This document shows positions 1 to 7,182 of a stretch of DNA of 24,140 nucleotides, piece by piece (positions within the stretch are counted from its first letter, which is position 1; each line of letters opens with the position of its first letter). The notes below the pieces were generated by a model that saw only the letters and a list, made by a program, of their open reading frames with translations, did not search any database and had not been told where the DNA came from. Both the position numbers and the translations under genes were made by a program. The DNA lies in assembly GCA_003265975.1 (NCBI GenBank), contig QFBU01000019.1:1-24140 (forward strand), read 5' to 3'. The DNA is from Candidatus Marinamargulisbacteria bacterium SCGC AAA071-K20 (GTDB lineage Bacteria; Margulisbacteria; Marinamargulisbacteria; GCA-2716485; AAA071-K20).

Positions 1-174
1 ATGAACGGTAGCATATTCATGTGTATAAAAATGGGTCATTCGATCTATTACTCGTTTAGGTTTTTGAGTTGTAGCAGTATTGTCTAGATAAACTAAAGGA
101 GCACCACTCATCTCTTGCCGTAGTATTGGAAACTGCTCTCTAATGACTGATATTGAATTATCTATGTTTGTCAT
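1..174 (-). CDS. sufS: Cysteine desulfurase SufS, N-terminal part only
   Basis: Only the first 58 codons lie in the window; the gene continues past the left edge. SufS is a PLP-dependent cysteine desulfurase that takes sulfur from cysteine and hands it to the SUF scaffold as a persulfide. The visible part has the family's N-terminal pattern: a short helix (IREQFPILRQ), then YLDNTATTQKP at about residues 29-39, which matches the SufS/CsdA signature YLDNAATTQKP with Thr in place of the first Ala, then RVIDRM and the start of the HEYATVH segment. The ATG lies 17 nt inside the end of sufD, so the two are probably translationally coupled. Place in the operon (sufB-sufC-sufD-sufS) supports the call. 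The PLP lysine and active-site cysteine are outside the window. Confidence 0.93.
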   Translation of the reverse strand, partial: MTNIDNSISVIREQFPILRQEMSGAPLVYLDNTATTQKPKRVIDRMTHFYTHEYATVH

Positions 175-1426
175 AACTACTAAGACCTTCACGAAGAATA
201 AGGTCACATTCATGTTGAATGAGAGGCTGTTTAATACGTTGAATGATGTCTTCTGCAAAACCAAATGTTAGTAAGGCTCTAGCGGCAGATTTATTTAATC
301 CTCTACTTTCTAGATAAAATACTTCTTCAGGGTTTAGCTGTCCCATAGTAGCACCATGTGCACACTCTACGTCGTCAGCATCAATTCTTAACTGTGGTCG
401 AGACAACGCTCTAGCGTTATCTGATAAAAGTAAATTTGGATTAGACTGAGTAGAATTTGTACCGTGAGCATGTTTAGCTACAACAACCAATCCTGAAAAC
501 TCTGACAAAGATTTGTCTCTTAAGATTGTTTTAAATACTTGGCTACAATCACAATTTCCAACTTTATGATCAATATATAAATGATTAAAGTACTGACTTT
601 CAGAAGACAATAAAGCAATACCAGCCAAGTTAACAACAGCTTTCTCTCCAATAAAATCGACACCCATATCGTGACGCGTTACCAGGCAATCATTTACAAA
701 AGAAACATAGTTAAGATTAGCTTTAGTATCTATAGAGGCTTTAATTGTTTCAAACCGATATGGTTGATCGCCTTCTTGAGTCAAAATAAACTCCAATGTA
801 GCTTCTTCTTTCAACACAATATCGAAATAATCATTCACAAATTCTGGCTTGTCTAAAAAAGAATGATGTTGAACAAATACGGTAGCACTTGCCCCTTTTT
901 CTAACACAATTAAGGTTCGGGTATGAATACCCTTTAAACGTTCTTCTTCTACATGCGTTTGTAAATCTATTATGATTGGACCTTCAACTTTACATCCTTC
1001 TTTTACAAGAATTAATGCACCATCATCAAACTGAGCAGTGTTCAAGTAAGAAAAAGGATTCTGAAGAAGCCCCTTACTAAGTGATGATTTAATCAGTTCT
1101 TTATGCTCAGCATAAGCCGATCTAAAATTAGTAATTATCAAATCATTTTTATTTGCTAAGATTGACTCACATTCAGGTGTATTATTTTTAAACAAAACAC
1201 TAACACATTCATCTCGTTCAGTTCTTCGTATAGGAGTTTTTTTAATATGTCTCTCTAAGTCTAAATCTTGATCCAGGTTCAGATATTTCCAAGTTTCATG
1301 TCGAGAGTTAGGAAACCCAATATCTTTAAAAAGAGCTTTAGCTTCTTGCCTAATTTCCAAAAGCCAGTCTGGGTCTATATAATTTTTTTTATCTACAACC
1401 ATTTTAGTTTCATTTCTGTTACTCAT
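158..1426 (-). CDS. sufD: Fe-S cluster assembly protein SufD
   Basis: SufD (422 aa) pairs with SufB and the ATPase SufC to form the cytosolic SufBC2D scaffold on which Fe-S clusters are built. The first 120 or so residues are divergent, as usual for SufD. The conserved part is the C-terminal beta-helix and the segment DDVECAHGATMGQLNPEEVF near residues 351-370. His357 there corresponds to the conserved His implicated in cluster assembly in E. coli SufD, and it is followed by YLESRG and the closing helical region. The ATG lies 4 nt after the sufC stop. The gene overlaps sufS by 17 nt, with both frames reading through the same bases. Length matches the family, and nothing appears broken. Confidence 0.95.
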   Translation of the reverse strand: MSNRNETKMVVDKKNYIDPDWLLEIRQEAKALFKDIGFPNSRHETWKYLNLDQDLDLERHIKKTPIRRTERDECVSVLFKNNTPECESILANKNDLIITNFRSAYAEHKELIKSSLSKGLLQNPFSYLNTAQFDDGALILVKEGCKVEGPIIIDLQTHVEEERLKGIHTRTLIVLEKGASATVFVQHHSFLDKPEFVNDYFDIVLKEEATLEFILTQEGDQPYRFETIKASIDTKANLNYVSFVNDCLVTRHDMGVDFIGEKAVVNLAGIALLSSESQYFNHLYIDHKVGNCDCSQVFKTILRDKSLSEFSGLVVVAKHAHGTNSTQSNPNLLLSDNARALSRPQLRIDADDVECAHGATMGQLNPEEVFYLESRGLNKSAARALLTFGFAEDIIQRIKQPLIQHECDLILREGLSSYDKHR

Positions 1427-1430
1427 ACGC

Positions 1431-2180
1431 CTACTTAGCCTCCGCTTCTACCCAATCATAACCTTTGTCTTCAAGCTCAAGAGCAAGACTTTTATCTCCT
1501 GATTTAACAATTTTCCCGTTCGCTAATACATGAACAATATCAGGTTTAATATAATCAAGAAGTCGTTGATAATGAGTAATAACTAAAATCCCTCGGTCTG
1601 CTCTTCTATAAGCATCCACTGTTTTTGCAACTATACGAAGGGCATCAATATCTAATCCAGAATCAGTTTCATCTAATATAACCATCTCTGGTTCTAAAAC
1701 TAAAAGTTGTAAAATTTCATTACGTTTTTTTTCTCCACCCGAAAAACCATGATTTACGTTTCTTTCTAAAAATGATTCGTCCATACTAAGTTTAGCTAGT
1801 TTTTCTTGGATAAAGTCTGAAAAGTCTAAAGGATCAACTGCGTCTTTCCCATTTTTTTTCATTTTTGCATTATATGCCATTCTTAAAAACTCTTCGTTAT
1901 TCACACCAGGGATTTCAACTGGATATTGAAAAGCTAAAAACAAACCTTCAAGAGCGCGTTCATCTGGGTCTAATTCCAATAAATTCTTACCTTTAAGTAA
2001 AACTGAGCCCTCTGCTTCAGTAAAATCTGGATGTCCCGTAAGTACTTTAGCTAAAGTACTTTTACCAGACCCATTAGGCCCCATAATGGCATGAACTTCA
2101 CCAGGATTAATAGTTAAGTTAATCCCTTTTAAAATCTCTTTATCTCCGATACTTGCTTTCAAATCTTTAATATTAAACAT
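1431..2180 (-). CDS. sufC: Fe-S assembly ATPase SufC
   Basis: SufC (249 aa) is the ABC-type ATPase of the SufBCD complex. It is soluble and drives conformational change of the scaffold rather than transport. Walker A is GPNGSGKST with Lys40. The signature is FSGGEKKR, the form typical of SufC rather than LSGGQ. Walker B is MVILDETDSGLD, and the switch His lies in VITHYQRLL. A strong Shine-Dalgarno site, AGGAGGA, lies a few bases before the ATG within the 22-nt gap after sufB, the best ribosome-binding site in this operon. Length is normal for the family. Confidence 0.97.
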   Translation of the reverse strand: MFNIKDLKASIGDKEILKGINLTINPGEVHAIMGPNGSGKSTLAKVLTGHPDFTEAEGSVLLKGKNLLELDPDERALEGLFLAFQYPVEIPGVNNEEFLRMAYNAKMKKNGKDAVDPLDFSDFIQEKLAKLSMDESFLERNVNHGFSGGEKKRNEILQLLVLEPEMVILDETDSGLDIDALRIVAKTVDAYRRADRGILVITHYQRLLDYIKPDIVHVLANGKIVKSGDKSLALELEDKGYDWVEAEAK

Positions 2181-2202
2181 ATGTCCTCCTAAAAATAGGT
2201 CT

Positions 2203-3645
2203 TTAACCTACTGTGTTTTCTAATTTTAAACTCAATAATTGAGTTGCCTCTACTGCAAATTCTGTAGGAAGTTCTTTAAAAACATCCGCACAAAAACCAT
2301 TCACTATAGTCGTTAATGCATCTTCCATATTAATACCTCGCTGTTGAAAATAATGAATTTGATCCTCAGTTACTTTCACAGTAGCCGCTTCATGACCCAA
2401 CGTTGATTGTGCATTTCTGACATCAATATAAGGAAACGTATTAGCACTACAGTCACTGCCTATAAGCATTGAGTCGCATTGGGTAAAATTTTCAGCACCC
2501 TTTGCTGACTTATTAATTTGAACTAGCCCTCTATATGTATTAATAGACTTCCCGGCCGAAATTCCTTTAGAAATAATAGTACTCTTTGTGTTTTTCCCAA
2601 TGTGATACATCTTTGTACCCGTATCAGCTTGTTGATGATGATTAGTAAGAGCTACTGAGTAAAATTCACCTACAGAATCATCCCCTATTAATAAACAACT
2701 AGGATATTTCCAAGTTATAGCCGAGCCGGTTTCTATTTGAGTCCAAGATATTTTAGAAGATTTGCCAGCACATTTTCCACGTTTAGTAACAAAATTATAA
2801 ATTCCCCCCTTACCAGTTTTAGGGTCTCCAGCATACCAATTTTGAACTGTAGAGTATTTAATTTCTGCATTATCTAAAGCAACTAATTCAACAACAGCGG
2901 CATGTAATTGATTTTTATCAAACATAGGGGCTGTACACCCTTCTAAATAACTAACTTTACTATTTTCTTCACACACAATTAAGGTTCTCTCAAATTGGCC
3001 CGTTTCTTCAGCATTAATTCTAAAGTAAGTAGACAATTCCATAGGGCAAACAGTGTCTTTTGGAATATAAACAAATGATCCTTCAGAAAATACAGCTGCA
3101 TTTAAAGCCGCATAAAAGTTATCTGTATGCGGTACTACAGATCCAAGATATTTTTTCACAATTTCAGGATATTTTTCCAAGGCTTCTGAAAGAGGGCAAA
3201 ATACAACGCCATGCTCTAACAATTTGTCTTTATAGGTAGTAGCTACTGAAACACTATCAAAAATAGCATCCACAGCCACATTAGCTAGTCGTTTTTGTTC
3301 AACTATTGGTATCCCAAGTTTTTCAAAAGTACGCTTTAATTCTGGGTCAACGTCATCCATACTTTCTAATTTTTCTTTTTTCTTTGGTTCGGCATAATAA
3401 CTAATGTCATTAAAGTCGATTGTAGGATATTCCAAATGAGTCCAGTCTGGCTCAGTAAGTGTTTTCCAATGATTATATGCCTTAAGTCGATACTCGAGCA
3501 TAAATTTTGGCTCTTTTTTCCGCTCAGAAATCAAACGAACTACATCTTCGTTTAATCCCTTTGGAATAACTTCAGTTTCAATATCAGATTTAAATCCGTA
3601 TTTATAATTTTGACCAGCAATTTTTTCTATTTCTTCTAAACTCAT
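2203..3645 (-). CDS. sufB: Fe-S cluster assembly protein SufB
   Basis: SufB (480 aa) is the main scaffold subunit of SufBC2D; it accepts sulfur from the desulfurase and carries the nascent cluster. The whole family length is present. Recognisable blocks are the N-terminal YKYGF segment, GVVFCPLSEAL near the middle, VPHTDNFYAALNAAVFSEG, the WTQIETGSAITWKYP beta-helix strand, and the C-terminal block QCDSMLIGSDCSANTFPYID. The second Cys there (about residue 399) sits where E. coli SufB has its essential Cys405. LGHEAATVKV and the closing VNGFCADVFKELP complete it. The start is preceded by AAAGGT at suitable spacing, and the gene begins 19 nt after the regulator's stop, so it belongs to that transcript. 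Confidence 0.97.
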   Translation of the reverse strand: MSLEEIEKIAGQNYKYGFKSDIETEVIPKGLNEDVVRLISERKKEPKFMLEYRLKAYNHWKTLTEPDWTHLEYPTIDFNDISYYAEPKKKEKLESMDDVDPELKRTFEKLGIPIVEQKRLANVAVDAIFDSVSVATTYKDKLLEHGVVFCPLSEALEKYPEIVKKYLGSVVPHTDNFYAALNAAVFSEGSFVYIPKDTVCPMELSTYFRINAEETGQFERTLIVCEENSKVSYLEGCTAPMFDKNQLHAAVVELVALDNAEIKYSTVQNWYAGDPKTGKGGIYNFVTKRGKCAGKSSKISWTQIETGSAITWKYPSCLLIGDDSVGEFYSVALTNHHQQADTGTKMYHIGKNTKSTIISKGISAGKSINTYRGLVQINKSAKGAENFTQCDSMLIGSDCSANTFPYIDVRNAQSTLGHEAATVKVTEDQIHYFQQRGINMEDALTTIVNGFCADVFKELPTEFAVEATQLLSLKLENTVG

Positions 3646-3664
3646 AATTAAACCTTTCCAAGTA

Positions 3665-4054
3665 CTAAACTAGACTTGCTAGCTTCACATCATCCAGTAA
3701 AGCATTAATTTTAAATTGAACTTCAGAAAATGAAGTTTTTAACTTACAACCATCATCTAACTGGCAAAAACTTTCATTTTGAAGACATTGAGATAGTTCT
3801 GTCGGACCATCAATAACTTCTACCACATCTTTTAGAGACAAATCGGCCCAATCACGCTTAAGTAGATTTCCGCCATATTTCCCCTTCTGTGTATGAATAA
3901 TACCCGATTTAGAAAGTTGCTGAATGAGTTTAGTTAAGTTGTGATATGGAATAGACAGACTTTCAGATAGATCTGAATTAGTCAGTACGCTAGTAGTACC
4001 TCCAAGATGAATGACTATTCTTAATGCATATTCACATGACTTCGTTAATTTCAA
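3665..4054 (-). CDS. Rrf2-family Fe-S sensing repressor of the suf operon
   Basis: A 129-aa Rrf2-family winged-helix regulator; the best-known relatives are IscR, NsrR, RirA and SufR. Residues 1-60 form the DNA-binding domain (CEYALRIVIHL, then the recognition helix around YHNLTKLIQQLSKSG and the wing QKGKYGG). Cys90, Cys97 and Cys103 (spacing C-x6-C-x5-C) are placed like the cluster ligands of the family, so binding of a labile Fe-S cluster is likely. It is the first gene of the suf operon, which points to feedback control of cluster assembly. Which named subfamily it belongs to cannot be decided by eye. Translation starts at TTG, with AGAGG 8 nt upstream; no ATG fits better. Confidence 0.9.
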   Translation of the reverse strand: MKLTKSCEYALRIVIHLGGTTSVLTNSDLSESLSIPYHNLTKLIQQLSKSGIIHTQKGKYGGNLLKRDWADLSLKDVVEVIDGPTELSQCLQNESFCQLDDGCKLKTSFSEVQFKINALLDDVKLASLV

Positions 4055-4070
4055 CTCAATAACCTCTAAT

Positions 4071-4089
4071 TAAGTATTACAAGTACTTA
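4071..4089. promoter_or_regulatory. Inverted repeat, candidate operator of the suf regulator
   Basis: TAAGTA and TACTTA are perfect 6-bp inverted arms separated by 7 bp. The site touches the -10 box of the suf promoter on its downstream side, where a bound repressor would block initiation. Rrf2 proteins bind dyads with a spacer of about this size, so autoregulation is a reasonable inference, not something shown. Confidence 0.45.
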
Positions 4090-4116
4090 TTATACTAAGT
4101 TATTTATTTTAAGCAA
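4089..4116 (-). promoter_or_regulatory. Promoter of the regulator-suf operon
   Basis: On the minus strand TTGCTT (4111-4116) and a perfect TATAAT (4089-4094) are 16 bp apart, a good sigma-70-type promoter. Transcription would start near 4082, leaving a leader of roughly 27 nt that contains the AGAGG ribosome-binding site ahead of the TTG start. Confidence 0.7.
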
Positions 4117-4139
4117 CCTGAAGTCAGTAAAAGAATCTA

Positions 4140-4322
4140 TTAGTCATCTTCAAGATCTGAAATCTCTAAATAGTCTAAGGTATATGGATTATGTGGGAGC
4201 ACATCAAAATTAAGGTCTATAGGCTCGAAAGAGTCGTCTACAACCGCTTCTTCCTCTAAGTCTACCTTAATGTTCTTTTTTCTATTTCTATAGTTCGTAG
4301 TTTTACGAATGTTTGTAATCAT
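4140..4322 (-). CDS. Small acidic protein of unknown function
   Basis: A 60-codon reading frame whose product I do not recognise. Residues 1-20 are basic and polar (RKTTNYRNRKKNIK). The rest is strongly acidic, with LEEEAVVDD in the middle and a DLEDD tail, so the protein has two oppositely charged ends and no membrane segment. The ATG is preceded by a purine-rich stretch (AAGAAGAGAA) that could serve as a ribosome-binding site. It sits alone between the lpd terminator and the suf promoter, on the same strand as both operons, and ends only 24 bp before the suf -35 box. It may be a real small protein; chance remains possible for a frame this short. Confidence 0.45.
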   Translation of the reverse strand: MITNIRKTTNYRNRKKNIKVDLEEEAVVDDSFEPIDLNFDVLPHNPYTLDYLEISDLEDD

Positions 4323-4378
4323 ATGTTCTCTTCTTCGTTTAGAATTAAGTATAAAGAAACAATCAGACTGGGTAGATT

Positions 4379-4412
4379 AAAAAACAATGCTAATAATATA
4401 GGACAAATTAGC
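4379..4412 (-). terminator. Probable Rho-independent terminator after lpd
   Basis: On the minus strand GCTAAT and ATTAGC form a perfect 6-bp stem around a 12-nt loop, followed by ATTG and six T. The stem is AT-rich and the loop long, so it is a weak example. Its position 44 nt after the lpd stop suits the end of the pyruvate dehydrogenase operon. Confidence 0.5.
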
Positions 4413-4455
4413 GATACTTTTCACAAAATTGAAAATAAATAATACGTTTACTATA

Positions 4456-5868
4456 TTATTGTCGTTTGCTAATAGTATGTGTAGCAACCCCATAAAGGCT
4501 TTCAGCACATTCCATTATCGTTTCAGACAACGTAGGGTGAGGGTGTACTATCTCAGCAAGATCTTTTGCAGTTGCCCCCATTTCTATAGCAAGAGTTCCT
4601 TCAGAGATTAGTTCTCCGGCGCCTTTACCAACAATCCCAACACCAAGAACTCTATCAGTCTCTTTTTCAACAATAAGCTTAGTTAAGCCATTGTCTGCAC
4701 CAAGAGTTTTAGCTCTACCCGAAGCTGCCCAAGGAAATTTAGCTACTTTGACACTAATACCATTCTCTTTTGCTTCGGTTTCAGTAATACCAGCCCAAGC
4801 TACTTCTGGACTAGTAAATACAACGGCAGGAATAATACATTTTTCACTACTTACGTTATGGCCCAATATAGTTTCTACAGCAATTCGAGCTTCTTTTGAT
4901 GCCTTATGAGCAAGTAAAATACCTCCAGCTACGTCTCCAATTGCATAAACATTTGCTATGTTAGTTTCACATTTATGATTTATTTTAATGAATCCTTTTT
5001 CGTCTTGCTCAATACCAATATCTTTTAACCCTAAATCATTTACATTAGGCGTACGACCAATAGAGACTAAAACTTTGTCATATTTCTCCGTCTTAGTTTT
5101 TCCATCTGGTGAAATACATTTTACTTCAACAAATTTACCCTTAGTCGCAAGAGATTTTACTTTTGTATCTAGTCTTAATTCTTTAAATAAGTTTTGAGCT
5201 TTTCTTTTTACAGGTCTAACCAAATCTCTATCCGCACCCATTAAAATATCTTTCATAGCTTCAACCATTACAATTTCCGAACCAAGCCCAGCATAAACTA
5301 AGCCTAGCTCCATACCTATATAACCGCCGCCAATCACCATCAATTTTTTTGGAATATCTTCCAATTCAAGAGCTTCAGTTGACGTCATAATTCGTTTATT
5401 TCCAAGGTCAAAAACAGCAGGAATATTTGGCTTAGATCCAGTAGCAATAATGACATCATCAAAATCGATCATCACTTGCTTTTTGTCTGTTTCAACTCTA
5501 AGCGATTTGGCCGTATCAAATATAGCTCTACCTTCAATAACTTTAACTTTCCGAGCTTTAGCTAATTGGGCAACCCCACCAGACAATTTAGAAATAATTT
5601 CATTTTTCCAAGCTCTAAGCTTTTTAAGATCAATTTTAGGGTTAGAAAAAGAAACACCCTTCTCACTAGACTCTTTAGCTTCAAGAATGAGTTCAGTAGT
5701 ATGTATTAATGCTTTAGACGGAATACACCCTCTATTTAAACAAACGCCACCCAACTTATCCTTTTCTATTAAAATAACTTCCTTACCTTCGTCTGCAGCA
5801 AAAAAAGCCGCAGCATAACCACCTGGGCCTGCTCCAATAACAACTACATCTGTTTTTATACGCTTCAT
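4456..5868 (-). CDS. lpd: Dihydrolipoamide dehydrogenase (E3)
   Basis: Lpd (470 aa) is the FAD flavoprotein that reoxidises dihydrolipoamide on AceF and passes electrons to NAD+. The N-terminal FAD fold has GAGPGGYAAA. The redox disulfide is in GGVCLNRGCIPSKA (Cys43, Cys48). The NAD-binding fold has VIGGGYIGMELG, and the second FAD contact is YAIGDVAGG. The C-terminal interface domain has HPHPTLSE with His444 and Glu449, the catalytic pair of the family. Length and all key residues are normal. It is the last gene of aceE-aceF-lpd, starting 25 nt after aceF. The same protein commonly also serves 2-oxoglutarate dehydrogenase; no genes for that complex are in the window. Confidence 0.97.
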   Translation of the reverse strand: MKRIKTDVVVIGAGPGGYAAAFFAADEGKEVILIEKDKLGGVCLNRGCIPSKALIHTTELILEAKESSEKGVSFSNPKIDLKKLRAWKNEIISKLSGGVAQLAKARKVKVIEGRAIFDTAKSLRVETDKKQVMIDFDDVIIATGSKPNIPAVFDLGNKRIMTSTEALELEDIPKKLMVIGGGYIGMELGLVYAGLGSEIVMVEAMKDILMGADRDLVRPVKRKAQNLFKELRLDTKVKSLATKGKFVEVKCISPDGKTKTEKYDKVLVSIGRTPNVNDLGLKDIGIEQDEKGFIKINHKCETNIANVYAIGDVAGGILLAHKASKEARIAVETILGHNVSSEKCIIPAVVFTSPEVAWAGITETEAKENGISVKVAKFPWAASGRAKTLGADNGLTKLIVEKETDRVLGVGIVGKGAGELISEGTLAIEMGATAKDLAEIVHPHPTLSETIMECAESLYGVATHTISKRQ

Positions 5869-5893
5869 AGTGATCTCCTTCTCAAACGAGTAC

Positions 5894-7165
5894 TCATATT
5901 TTTATATCCCTTTCAGGAAAGGACTCAAGTGCTTGTATAAATGTTTTTATAAATCTAGCCCCATCTGCACCATCAATAACACGATGATCATAAGACAAGC
6001 ATAGAGGTAGACTAGTGGCGTCTTTTCCTCTACCCATTCCAAGTATTGCTACCTCAGGAGTATTAATAATGGGGGTAAAATAACTAACGCCCAAACCACC
6101 TAGGTTAGAAAGAGTGAATGTCCCTCCTTGTAAATCATTAATTCCTAATTTACGATCACGTGCTTTTTGAGCAATTTCACCCAATTCAACAGACAGTTGA
6201 AATACAGATTTTTTATCAACATCCTTAATTACAGGAACAATAAGTCCGTATTCTGTATCAACAGCAACACCAATATTGTAATAATTTTTCGTAATAAGAT
6301 TCCCTGTTGCGGCGTCAAAACTAGAATTAAAATTAGGAAATGCTTTCAATGCAGTAACTATTGCTTTTAGAGAAATGCCTGTAATAGTTAACCCGGCATT
6401 CTTTTTCTCATATTTTGCTTTATATTTTTTTCTTAATGCCATTGCATGTTCAATATTAGCTTCATCTTGTTGAGTAACATGTGGCACTGTCTGCCATGCT
6501 TCAGTCATTTTCTCACTTATTTTTTTTCGCATACTACTAACTTTTTCAACAGTTACGCTTCCCCATTTTGTAAAATCAATATCTAAAGGCTTAGGGCCTT
6601 TAGCTTGTTCAACTTGCATTGACTGGCCAACAGATTGAGCTGGGCTTGAAAAAGCAGATGTTTGTAAAAAAGACATATACCCACGGACATCATCTAAAGT
6701 AATCCGAGTACCGTTTCCAGTTCCTTGAACACGAGCAAGGTCTAAGCCTAAATCTAATGCCATTTTTCTAACTGAGGGAGAGGCCGGTGGTGCTTGTCCG
6801 CTTGGAGATACAAATTGATAATTTGCAGCCCCTTGAGGGGCTTGCGAAACTGGAGCTGCTACCGCTGATTGTATGGGTGCGGAATCAACAGGTGATGATT
6901 CTTTAGTGTCTACTTTAGGTGATGATTTAGAACCACCTCCTTCAAGTGTAGCTACCAACATTCCTGTACTTACAATATCTCCTGCCTTTACTTTGATATC
7001 AGCTATTTTTCCTGCAGCAGGAGAAGGTACCGGAGCTACCGCTTTATCAGTTTCTAATTCCATTATAGACTGATCTTTTTCTACAGTATCTCCAGGAGAT
7101 AAAAGTAAACTTAGAACAGTTGCAGAGTCTATTCCATCGCCAAGAAAAGGTAATTTAATATCCAT
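5894..7165 (-). CDS. aceF: Dihydrolipoamide acetyltransferase (E2) of pyruvate dehydrogenase
   Basis: AceF (423 aa) forms the core of the complex and moves the acetyl group from E1 to CoA. Domains in order: one lipoyl domain (about 1-75) with Lys41 in ETDKAVAP as the lipoylation site; a flexible Ala/Pro/Ser/Gln-rich linker (75-125); an E1/E3-binding domain (about 128-165, SPSVRKMALDLGLDL); a second linker; and the catalytic domain (about 200-423) ending in SYDHRVIDGADGARF, where His394 and Asp398 are the active-site pair. A single lipoyl domain makes it shorter than the E. coli protein, which has three. It starts 17 nt after aceE, in the same operon. Its lipoyl lysine is the expected target of the ligase encoded upstream. 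Confidence 0.96.
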   Translation of the reverse strand: MDIKLPFLGDGIDSATVLSLLLSPGDTVEKDQSIMELETDKAVAPVPSPAAGKIADIKVKAGDIVSTGMLVATLEGGGSKSSPKVDTKESSPVDSAPIQSAVAAPVSQAPQGAANYQFVSPSGQAPPASPSVRKMALDLGLDLARVQGTGNGTRITLDDVRGYMSFLQTSAFSSPAQSVGQSMQVEQAKGPKPLDIDFTKWGSVTVEKVSSMRKKISEKMTEAWQTVPHVTQQDEANIEHAMALRKKYKAKYEKKNAGLTITGISLKAIVTALKAFPNFNSSFDAATGNLITKNYYNIGVAVDTEYGLIVPVIKDVDKKSVFQLSVELGEIAQKARDRKLGINDLQGGTFTLSNLGGLGVSYFTPIINTPEVAILGMGRGKDATSLPLCLSYDHRVIDGADGARFIKTFIQALESFPERDIKI

Positions 7166-7182
7166 TGTTTATCCTTTCAAAC

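Noticed and set aside
158..174. The 17-nt sufD/sufS overlap as a possible programmed frameshift
   Set aside because: Both proteins have normal ends and starts; short overlaps are common in suf operons and there is no slippery sequence.
5450..5818. 122-codon plus-strand frame opposite lpd
   Set aside because: It is a shadow of the well-conserved lpd frame, with no start signals.
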